A stretch of 48,082 nt of DNA. Source: Halobacteriales archaeon QS_1_68_20. Its GTDB lineage: Archaea; Halobacteriota; Halobacteria; Halobacteriales; PXRE01. Below, in pieces: positions 41,980 to 48,082 of the stretch (position 1 is the first letter of the stretch; the number at the start of each line of letters is the position of its first letter). The position numbers were made by a program, and so were the translations under genes. The notes beneath the pieces were generated by a model that saw nothing but the letters and a program-made list of their open reading frames with translations, was not told the DNA's origin and made no database searches. The stretch spans positions 19,795 through 67,876 of the forward strand of contig PXRE01000028.1 in assembly GCA_003021085.1 (NCBI GenBank), read 5' to 3'.

Positions 41980-42507
41980 GGCTGGACGTGGGTGGTGGCG
42001 GGTCAAAACGGCGTCGGATAATTCGGGACGTGTTCGTGGGGTTCTTCCGTGTGTCTCTGCCGACGGCAACTTGGTCAGCGCCACGTAGAAAGCCCGCACG
42101 CTCGACTCGGGGGGCTTCTCGGTCGGCAACACCCAGAAAGCCCCCGCGCGCTCGACTCGGGCGACTCGCTGCGCGCCTCAGTCGCTTCGCTCCGTCCGGT
42201 GCTTACGTCGTCGGCCGTCGTCGACCGCGCGGCTCCTTTCAGTCCCGCCAGCCGCTCGCATCCACACACCTCCCCAACCGATTGCGTTACTCAGTCACGC
42301 CCTGCGGGCGTTCCGTGCGTTACGCATCCCTCGCGCGCCGTCGGCGCGGCACGGAGGCCGCGCCAGCGCGCGCCATGGGCCAAATTAGATCGTGGCGCGC
42401 GCGAGGTCCCCGCGAGCCCTGCGAGCGGGGGCTCGTCAGCGCTTGCTCTGACGGTGGGCGAGTAACGCAACGAAGTGAGTAACGCAGGCGGTTGGGGACT
42501 CCCATAC
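41980..42507. repeat. Gene-free region with direct repeats and an inverted-repeat element
   Basis: Two imperfect direct repeats with AGAAAGCCC and GCTCGACTCGGG lie at about 42088-42110 and 42134-42160. The second half, 42274-42499, is bounded by near-perfect inverted ends (TCCCCAACCGATTGCGTTAC at left, its inverse near 42480-42499 at right with two changes). The interior matches the region at 32.1-32.5 kb. No protein gene is plausible. Confidence 0.7.
42274..42499. mobile_element. MITE-like element (about 226 bases) with 23-base inverted ends
   Basis: The ends are TCCCCAACCGATTGCGTTAC (+TCA) and, in reverse, TCCCCAACCGCCTGCGTTAC (+TCA). Each end has a second TGCGTTAC-like copy 20-35 bases inside. 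The middle contains GCGCGCGAGGTCCCCGCGAG and GGGGGCTCGTCAGCGCTTGC. It carries no gene. Similar halves at 32.1-32.5 kb support a repeated family. I see no clear target site duplication, so mobility is inferred. Confidence 0.55.
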
Positions 42508-44070
42508 TCAGCCATTCCGTTTTGGTCGGGTCCGCAGTTCCAGCCGTTCGTACTGCCAGTTCGGAGCGTCCAACGCGTCCAGCGCCTCCACCAGCAGACT
42601 CCGCATGGCGTCGTGGCGCTCGCCCTCCGTCTCCGCGAGGTTGGTCGCCTGGCCGGGATCGTCCTCGGTGTCGAACAGCAGGGGCGCGCCGTTCTGCTCG
42701 TAGGAGTGGGCCCTGTAGCGCCAGACCGGCGCGTCGGTGTACGGCAGGAATGACCCGGCGTCGGCGTCGGTCTTTGGGGTGAGCGGCGTGAAGTGCCGCC
42801 GGGGGTTCATCATCGTGGTGGAGTAGCAGTACGACGGCGCCTCGGGATCGGTGGGCCGGAGATAGGTGTACCGCCCGTCGGTGACGTTGACCGACGACCC
42901 CCAGTAGCCGTACAGCGCCCAGTCGCGGTGATCGTCGGCACCCGCCAGTAGGGGCACGAGGCTCCGGCCGTGGGTGCCCTCGGGTACGTCGACGCCGAGC
43001 AATTCGAGGATCGTCGGATGGAGGTCGACGGCCGAGGTGAGCGCGTCGACGGACTCGCCCATCCGGTCGCCCTCGGGGTGCCAGACGAACAGCGGCGTCC
43101 GCGCGAGCACGTCGTACACCGGCGGTTCGTTCTTGCCGACCCAGCCGTGCTCCCCGAGGAAGAACCCGTGGTCGCTGGTGACGACGACGGCCGTCTCGTC
43201 CCACAGGTCCCCGCGGTCCAGCGCGTCCAGCACCTCGCCGAACCAGCGGTCGGCCATGGTGACCTTGCCCGCGAACTGCGAGCGGACGAAGTCCAGGTCC
43301 CGGTCGTCCAGCGCGCTCTGGCCCTCGTCGACCGGGCCGTAGTACGGCCAGAACGTCAGGTCCTCGTCGGTCGGATCCTGCTCGGTGTACATCGAGGCGT
43401 ACGGCTCCGGGCAGTGGAACGGCTCGTGGACGTCGAAGCTGTCGACGTAGCAGAACCACTGGTCCCACTCCCGGTTCTCGTCCAGCCAGTCGGCGGTCCG
43501 CGAGAACACCCGCGGCGCGAAGAAGTCCGCTTCGTCCGCTTCGGGGTCGTCCAGGCCGAGTCTGGCGGCGTTGCGGGCGTACGCCGTCCGGTTGAGGTAG
43601 CCCGGGTCGTGCGGCGGGTCGGCGGTCCGGTCGGCCGACCGCTCGTACAGCCGTTCGTCGGGGTCCCGTGGTGCGGTCTCCCAGGCGTCGTACTCGTGGC
43701 CGCGGACGAACTCGAAGCCCGCGAAGTCCTCGTAGTAGCCGTGACTGCCGTGCTGGAAGTAGTGGTAGTGGTCGGTCACCAGTTGCGTGAGGACGTCCTC
43801 GCGGCGCGCCTCGGCCGCAATCGGCCGGTCGAACGCCTCCATCGGCCCCCAGGGTCGCCAGAGGAACTCCTGGACGCCGGCCAGCCACTCCCGGCGGGCG
43901 GGCATGCAGGGCAGGCTCCCGGCGTAGTGCGTCTCGAAGGTGGCCGCACGGTCGGCGAACCGGTCGAAGTTCGGCGTGTCGACGGCGTAGTCGAGGGTCC
44001 GTGGCCGGTCGCGGTAGGCGCCCAGGAAGTCCCGGCGGAGGCTGTCGACCGACAGCAGGAGGACGTTCAT
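42508..44070 (-). CDS. Sulfatase-family hydrolase
   Basis: The 520-residue enzyme belongs to the alkaline phosphatase/sulfatase superfamily. The first metal Asp is in VLLLSVDSLRRDF (Asp9). The residue to be converted to formylglycine is Cys55 in SLPCMPARREWLAG, matching C-x-P-x-R with the trailing Gly. TAVVVTSDHGFFLGEHGWVG gives the conserved DHG metal site. It has no signal peptide, so it may act in the cytoplasm or be exported by unknown means. Sulfatases remove sulfate from sugars or aromatics. The start overlaps the end of the DUF1450 gene by four bases. An activating enzyme is not in the window. Confidence 0.9.
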   Translation of the reverse strand: MNVLLLSVDSLRRDFLGAYRDRPRTLDYAVDTPNFDRFADRAATFETHYAGSLPCMPARREWLAGVQEFLWRPWGPMEAFDRPIAAEARREDVLTQLVTDHYHYFQHGSHGYYEDFAGFEFVRGHEYDAWETAPRDPDERLYERSADRTADPPHDPGYLNRTAYARNAARLGLDDPEADEADFFAPRVFSRTADWLDENREWDQWFCYVDSFDVHEPFHCPEPYASMYTEQDPTDEDLTFWPYYGPVDEGQSALDDRDLDFVRSQFAGKVTMADRWFGEVLDALDRGDLWDETAVVVTSDHGFFLGEHGWVGKNEPPVYDVLARTPLFVWHPEGDRMGESVDALTSAVDLHPTILELLGVDVPEGTHGRSLVPLLAGADDHRDWALYGYWGSSVNVTDGRYTYLRPTDPEAPSYCYSTTMMNPRRHFTPLTPKTDADAGSFLPYTDAPVWRYRAHSYEQNGAPLLFDTEDDPGQATNLAETEGERHDAMRSLLVEALDALDAPNWQYERLELRTRPKRNG

Positions 44071-44261
44071 CGCTCGCCGGCCCCGTCCAGTACGGCCCCG
44101 TGGCTCCCGCCGACGCTGACGTTCCCGTCCACGACGAGGAACGGACCGGCGTCACAGTGCCCGCAGTGCTCCAGGCAAGTCGCCTCCCTGGCGTCCGGTA
44201 ACGAGCGGAGTCGGCGGCGGGTCTCCGGGTCCACGTTGCCCAGGCAGAACTCGATCGCCAT
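44067..44261 (-). CDS. DUF1450 small cysteine protein
   Basis: The 64-residue protein has the DUF1450 signature CLEHCGHCDAGPFLVVDG with three closely spaced Cys and a later Gly-rich strand. A fourth Cys is at residue 6 (EFCLGN). It resembles a thioredoxin-like or Fe-S binding fold. Its stop overlaps the sulfatase start (ATGA), so both are translated together. A role as electron donor or metal carrier for the sulfatase is possible but not shown. Confidence 0.82.
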   Translation of the reverse strand: MAIEFCLGNVDPETRRRLRSLPDAREATCLEHCGHCDAGPFLVVDGNVSVGGSHGAVLDGAGER

Positions 44262-44421
44262 GGCGGGAGGATGCGCGCCCAGGCGAAAAAGCGTAGTTAC
44301 CAGTCGTTAGCCGTGGGCTGGCCGCCGTTCGGACCGCCAGTCACCCCACCGGTGAGGAGTTACCATCAGTGATCAAGTAGTAATGGGTGACTTTTTACGT
44401 CGGGAGTCCGAATCACCGGAC

Positions 44422-44793
44422 ATGGAAGATCCGAAGCGGCTAGAGGTCTGGTGTGCGGGTGAGAAGTGGTGCCCCATCACGACCACGGCGAGACTAATCA
44501 GCAAGAAGTGGCACCCGGTCATCATCCACCGCCTGCTGGAGGAGGGGCCACAGGGGTTCAACGACCTCAAGGAAGAGGTCGACGGCATCTCGAGCAAGGT
44601 GCTGTCGGACAGCCTCGAGGACCTCGAGGAGAAGCAACTCGTCGACCGGACGGTCGTCAGCGACAAGCCGTTCCGGGTGAAGTACTCGCTGACCGAGTAC
44701 GGCAGGTCCCTGGAACCGGTCATCGACGCCATGCGCGACTGGGGCAAGGAGAACCTCACGGCCGCCGAGGACAAGGAGTCCGCCATCACGTGA
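44422..44793 (+). CDS. HxlR-family winged-helix regulator
   Basis: The 123-residue protein carries the HxlR/DUF24 domain: WCPITTTARLISKKWHPVII, HRLLEEGPQGFNDLKEEVDG, ISSKVLSDSLEDLEEKQLVD and VKYSLTEYGRSLEPVIDAMR. The Cys in WCAGEKWC could sense oxidants. The frame is open from 44383; the ATG at 44422 is preferred because CTTTTTACG at 44390-44398 sits about 28 bases before it. HxlR proteins respond to formaldehyde, thiols or quinones in bacteria. The target is unknown. Confidence 0.85.
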   Translation: MEDPKRLEVWCAGEKWCPITTTARLISKKWHPVIIHRLLEEGPQGFNDLKEEVDGISSKVLSDSLEDLEEKQLVDRTVVSDKPFRVKYSLTEYGRSLEPVIDAMRDWGKENLTAAEDKESAIT

Positions 44794-44847
44794 TCGCCCC
44801 GGCGTGACCGCCCGCGGACGCAGGAACGACCCGGGGAATTCCCGCCG

Positions 44848-45216
44848 TCAGGACTTCCAGATCACCGTGACGACCGTCGAATCCGTCTCCATCGTCTCGT
44901 ACTCGTAGCCGCGGTCGTCCGGTTTCGGGGAGAGGTGCCGTGGTGCCCTGTCGTTGTACTGCACGAACACCACGTCGTCCTCGAGGGCCGCGAGGCGCTT
45001 CAGGGTGGTCGCCAGGGGTTCCGGCGGCGGCAACTCACGGGCGTCCAGTGTCTCCCACGGGCGGTCCTCGGGGGCCGCCGTCTCAGAGACGTACTCGGTC
45101 GCTCGCTCCGTGTTCGACCGGTGGCGCCCGGGCGAACACTCCCTTCCCCGAACACGTTCGCCGGGGGGTGGGACCGACGAGGGCTGGTTTCCCCGTTCGA
45201 ACGTCTTCGGGAACAC
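44848..45216 (-). CDS. DUF2249 domain protein, start uncertain
   Basis: The last 70 residues form a DUF2249 domain: WETLDARELPPPEPLATTLK, LAALEDDVVFVQYNDRAPRH, and the end ETMETDSTVVTVIWKS. DUF2249 occurs with nitrite/nitric oxide respiration genes in haloarchaea. The domain begins at about 45075, but there is no ATG near; the nearest in-frame candidates are a GTG at 45216 and an ATG at 45276, preceded by unconvincing sequence. The start may have been lost by a base change. It ends at 44848. Confidence 0.65.
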   Translation of the reverse strand: MFPKTFERGNQPSSVPPPGERVRGRECSPGRHRSNTERATEYVSETAAPEDRPWETLDARELPPPEPLATTLKRLAALEDDVVFVQYNDRAPRHLSPKPDDRGYEYETMETDSTVVTVIWKS

Positions 45217-45417
45217 CGACAGGGTGTCGGAGTACCGACACACGTCCATGACCGGGCTGTTCGTCGACGACGCCACGGACCTCTTCGACTACTACGGCGA
45301 GTTCCGGCCAGGGCCACCGGACGTCCGTCGGTGCGGTCGACGCCTCCTGGATGGACCAGCCTCGACCCCGGGGCCGGCGAACCCACGACCCGAAACTGAA
45401 CGCCGGACCCGGACGGA

Positions 45418-45786
45418 CTACGACGAAGAATTCTCGGTGGCGTCGCCGGTTCGTTCGACCGCCAGGGCCAGCGACCGGTCCTCCCGGAGGGTGATCCGCA
45501 CGCCCTCGAAGGCAGGCGCGTACTCGGTCGTGTGGTGGCCGTCGAGGCGGACGGCGGTTCGCTCACGGAGCAGCGACGCCGTCGACAGTCGTTCCAGCGC
45601 CCGGTAGACGGTGGTCTCGGGGAGGTCCAGTTCCTCGGCGAGTTCCCGCGCAGACTTCGGGCGGTCCAGGGCACCCACGATCCGTCGGGCAGTTTCGCTG
45701 GCGAGCGCGCCGAGCACGTCGTCGACGGTTGGGTCGGCGGACTCGGCCGGGTCGGGGGAGTCAGCGGGGTCGACAGAGGTCGTCAT
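45418..45786 (-). CDS. Helix-turn-helix regulator of the DUF2249 cluster
   Basis: The 122-residue protein has an acidic, Pro-Ala-rich start and a winged helix: ALASETARRIVGALDRPKSA, RELAEELDLPETTVYRALER and the wing RERTAVRLDGHHTTEYAPAF. This is like the ArsR/HTH regulators beside DUF2249 genes that respond to nitric oxide or redox state. The ATG at 45786 overlaps a promoter region on this strand. It is divergent from the second DUF2249 gene. Confidence 0.78.
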   Translation of the reverse strand: MTTSVDPADSPDPAESADPTVDDVLGALASETARRIVGALDRPKSARELAEELDLPETTVYRALERLSTASLLRERTAVRLDGHHTTEYAPAFEGVRITLREDRSLALAVERTGDATENSSS

Positions 45787-45957
45787 TGGTGGCGAGAACC
45801 GGACCGGAGGTACGCCGGACGGCAACCAGTAGCTGTGTCCGAACAGGTTCGGCCCACTCGAACGGAGTCGCGGGCCGGCGTTCCGCTGGCCGATGCGAGT
45901 GGAGAGGAACACGTTCGGGACGAGAGCCACTCGCGGCGGCCGCCACCATCCGGACGT

Positions 45958-46187
45958 ATGAGCGAACGCTGGACCTGCGGGACGTCCCGCCGGCCGGCCG
46001 GCACCCGAAGATCTTCGACGCCTTCGGGGAACTGGACGGCGGCGAGTCGCTGACCCTGGTCAACGACCACGAACCGCGGCCGCTGTTCTACGAGATGAAG
46101 ACGGAGGTGGACTCCGTCGACCCCGAGCGCTACAGCGTCGTGCAGGTCGGCCCGGAGGAGTACCGGGCCGAACTCCCCAGGGAATGA
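45958..46187 (+). pseudogene. DUF2249 domain protein, frame broken near the start
   Basis: ATG 45958 is followed by AGCGAACGCTGGACCTG; a missing base near 45967-45970 stops the reading from joining the domain LDLRDVPPAGRHPKIFDAFG, ELDGGESLTLVNDHEPRPLF and YSVVQVGPEEYRAELPRE that ends at 46187. With the base restored the start is MSERxLDLRDV. The domain is of the same family as the one at 44848. No other ATG or GTG leads into it. Confidence 0.7.
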
Positions 46188-46190
46188 GGG

Positions 46191-46624
46191 ATGCAGACCG
46201 CCAGCGTCTCGCGGTCTGTCGACGCGCCGCCGGCCGCGGTCCGTGACGTGCTGGCCGAGACCGGACCGTCCGTGCGGGCGGCCGGGTTCGACGAGGTGAC
46301 CGTCGACGGATCGACCGTCGAGGTACGAAAGCGGGTCGGCCTGGCGGAACTCTCGCTGACGCTGGAGGCGGTGGCGGATCCGGACGCCGCGGTCGTCCAC
46401 GAGCAACGCGAGGGCGTCTTCCCGGCGATGCGGACCACCTACGCCGTCGAGGCGGCCGACGGCGGGTCGACCGTCACGGCGACGACGGAGTTCGCCCTGG
46501 ACGTGCCCGTCGTCGGCGCGTGCTGGACGCGACCGTGATCGAGCGCCAGCGCAGGCAGGAACTGACGAATCAGCTGGCGTACGTCGAGGAGCGAGTCGAA
46601 CGGGCGGCGGCGCCGCAGTCCTGA
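46191..46624 (+). pseudogene. SRPBCC (START-like) protein, frame broken near its end
   Basis: The frame from ATG 46191 has a START-like beginning: QTASVSRSVDAPPAAVRDVL, RAAGFDEVTVDGSTVEVRKR, and ATTEFALDVPVVGA. At about 46518 (GGCGCGTGC) one base is missing; with it the C-terminal helix reads VLDATVIERQRRQELTNQLA and continues to the stop at 46624. The fold binds hydrophobic ligands; the function is unknown. It starts three bases after DUF2249, so both belong to the same transcript. Confidence 0.72.
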
Positions 46625-46655
46625 TCGTCTTTCCGGAATCGAGCGAAGCCCCGCC

Positions 46656-47582
46656 TCAGCGCCGACCCACCACGGCCACGCGGTCCTCACCCGGGATCTC
46701 GCGGACCGTCGCGTCCAGTCCCGCGGCAGTGAACAAGTCGGTCACCTCGGCTTCGTCGTAGACCCCGCCACCGTAACGGGCCAGCGCCTCGACGGCGGCC
46801 GGAGTGGCACGCTCCGAGCGGTCGGCCAGCAGGTCGACCAGCACGACGGTCCCGCCGGGGGCGAGCGCGTCCGCCAGGCGCGAAACGAGTCGGCGGTTCG
46901 CCGCCGGGTCGTTCCGGCGGGTGGTGTCAGCCGCGAAGACGAGGTCGAAACCGCCGGGAAGGGCGTCGGTCAGCTCATCGGAGGCCGGCTCGGCGTCCAG
47001 GGCCACTGTTTCCACGGGCGTCGTCGCAAGGAGCGGCGTCGCGGCCTCGATAGCGTCGGCTTCGTCGGCCAGGGTCACGGCGTAGCCCCGGGCGACGAAC
47101 TCCTCGGCGACGGTGCCCGGCGCGTTGCCGACCGTCAGGACCCGCTCGGCGTCCGACGCTTCGCGGACGGCCGCGGTCACGACCGCGCGAACGGTCGCCG
47201 CCGGGGTGGCGACGCGGGCGCCCAGGCGGTGGACGAGGTCGCCGCTCTCGGGCGGTTCGCCGGTCGTCATCGTCTCCGGGAGCGAGGTGAGCGCGTCGAC
47301 GGCGTCCAGCGCGTCGGGGAGGGTGCCGACCGACCGGAGGTCCGCGGACGCGAGAAAGCCCAGGAGCCGGTTGGTCGGTTCGTAGGCGCCGTCGACCTGC
47401 GCGAGGAATCCGCGCGCGGCCAGCACGTCGACGACCAGTTCGGCCGCGTGCTCGGTGATGCCGGCCGCGGCGGCGACCGCCGCGGGGTCGTCGGCGTCGT
47501 CGGTCAGCGCGGCGAGCGCCCCCGTCTCGCGGGCGGCCCACAGCAGGAGCAACTCCTCGGTCGCCAGGTCCGTGCGGTCCAT
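46656..47582 (-). CDS. SAM-dependent methyltransferase with winged-helix dimerisation domain
   Basis: The 308-residue protein has an N-terminal winged helix used for dimerisation in small-molecule methyltransferases (AVAAAAGITEHAAELVVDVL, VDGAYEPTNRLLGFLAS) and a Rossmann-like methyltransferase fold: RVLTVGNAPGTVAEEFVARG is a variant of motif I, with ALDAEPASDELTDALPGGFD, LADALAPGGTVVLVDLLAD further on. The motif I glycines are only partly conserved. It may act on a small hydroxyl substrate. It converges with the SRPBCC gene. Confidence 0.82.
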   Translation of the reverse strand: MDRTDLATEELLLLWAARETGALAALTDDADDPAAVAAAAGITEHAAELVVDVLAARGFLAQVDGAYEPTNRLLGFLASADLRSVGTLPDALDAVDALTSLPETMTTGEPPESGDLVHRLGARVATPAATVRAVVTAAVREASDAERVLTVGNAPGTVAEEFVARGYAVTLADEADAIEAATPLLATTPVETVALDAEPASDELTDALPGGFDLVFAADTTRRNDPAANRRLVSRLADALAPGGTVVLVDLLADRSERATPAAVEALARYGGGVYDEAEVTDLFTAAGLDATVREIPGEDRVAVVGRR

Positions 47583-47610
47583 GTAGGTTCTGGGGGTCGG
47601 CGGTCACTAA

Positions 47611-48082
47611 AGCGACCCGACGGCGGACGTCGTCCACCTGCACGCGCTCCAGACGACGTTCCTGGCGTCCCGACTCGACGACGTGCCGGCTGTCATCCGC
47701 TTCAACAACGTCAAGTCCGACATCTATCGGCAGTACGCACGGTACACGAAAAACCCCGCCGAGGCAGCGTACGCGTCCCTCCAGCACGTCAAGACCAGAC
47801 GCTACGAGGGGACGATTCCGGGGCGGAGCGACCTCACGCTGGCGATCACCGACGAGGACCGCGATCGGCTCCGACAGTACGGTGCCGACGGACGGATCGA
47901 GGTCCTCCCGGCGGGGGTGGACCTCTCGCAGTACGACGCCTCCGAGCGCGACCCGGAGCCCCGGCAGATCACCTTCTTCGGGAGCATGGACTACCACCCC
48001 AACGAGGACGCCGCAGTCTGGTTCACCGAGGAGGTGTTCCCCCGGATTCGCGCCGAGATCCCGGACGCGACGCTCGAACTCG
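47611..48082 (+). pseudogene. Glycosyltransferase family 4, N-terminally truncated, continues past window
   Basis: Reading begins after an in-frame TAA at 47608-47610 with SDPTADVVHLHALQTTFLAS and continues AITDEDRDRLRQYGADGRIE, VLPAGVDLSQY and ITFFGSMDYHPNEDAAVWFT to the window edge. This is the middle of a GT4 enzyme: the domain-linker Gly-Val-Asp and the start of the nucleotide-sugar binding domain. A normal GT4 has about 100 residues before the HLHA segment; here they are missing and there is no start codon at the break. It is thus a gene fragment or its 5' part lies elsewhere. Confidence 0.8.

Noticed and set aside
42274..42499. Full insertion sequence
   Set aside because: Too short for a transposase, no coding frame; only inverted ends are present.
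45248..45410. Plus-strand frame starting MTGLFVDDATDLFDYYGEFR
   Set aside because: Its first 30 residues look protein-like with GC-rich third positions, but the remainder degenerates and no family is recognised; too weak to call.

Overview
This window is high-GC DNA from a haloarchaeon (class Halobacteria). The evidence is a very acidic proteome, an archaeal EF-1 alpha and ribosomal uS10 pair, archaeal L10e, an ABCE1/Rli1 ribosome-recycling ATPase, a PINc-ATPase-KH protein, a type IV pilin with the conserved haloarchaeal H-domain, and many leaderless genes with a TATA element about 26 bases before the start codon. I cannot name the genus from the sequence alone.

Layout. 1-1.7 kb: end of EF-1 alpha, uS10, a rhomboid protease and tRNA-Ala(CGC). 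1.7-9.2 kb: an esterase, a STAS/SEC14-like protein, a PilA-type pilin, a VapBC toxin-antitoxin pair between two copies of an Lrp-type 3' end, a TrkA/RAM-domain pair, a membrane protein, cysteine synthase, a thioredoxin-like protein and L10e. 9.4-12.4 kb: an accessory patch with a DUF2267 gene running into tRNA-Arg(CCG), tRNA-like debris, small ORFs, a winged-helix regulator behind a palindromic promoter, and a frameshifted SIR2-like/TPR gene that looks like an eroded defence gene. 12.5-19.7 kb: a Tat lipoprotein with repeated pilin-like domains, small Cys proteins, a MATE exporter, a PrsW-type protease, a hydrolase and a DUF7342 regulator. 19.7-28.4 kb: two M32 carboxypeptidases flanking mutS, MaoC, DUF7344, nucS and DUF6735. 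28.4-32 kb: a truncated M20 peptidase, a class II aldolase and the PINc ATPase. 32-42.5 kb: dispersed intergenic repeats, an RND/MMPL exporter with a regulator, a broken MFS transporter, the EMC6-like/Rli1 pair, a HEPN/MNT toxin-antitoxin pair and an ATP-grasp ligase. 42.5-48 kb: a sulfatase coupled to DUF1450, an HxlR regulator, a DUF2249/HTH/DUF2249/SRPBCC/methyltransferase cluster like those near nitrogen-oxide respiration genes, and a 5'-truncated glycosyltransferase.

A recurring oddity is that at least eight reading frames in six genes are interrupted, and every one would be restored by adding a single base: SIR2 twice, mutS, M20, MFS twice, DUF2249 and SRPBCC. This may be a systematic deletion error in the sequence or real decay; mutS itself is one of the broken genes. 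The best candidate for an undescribed system is the SIR2-TPR/winged-helix locus at 10.3-12.4 kb, beside a tRNA with a degraded partial copy of itself.
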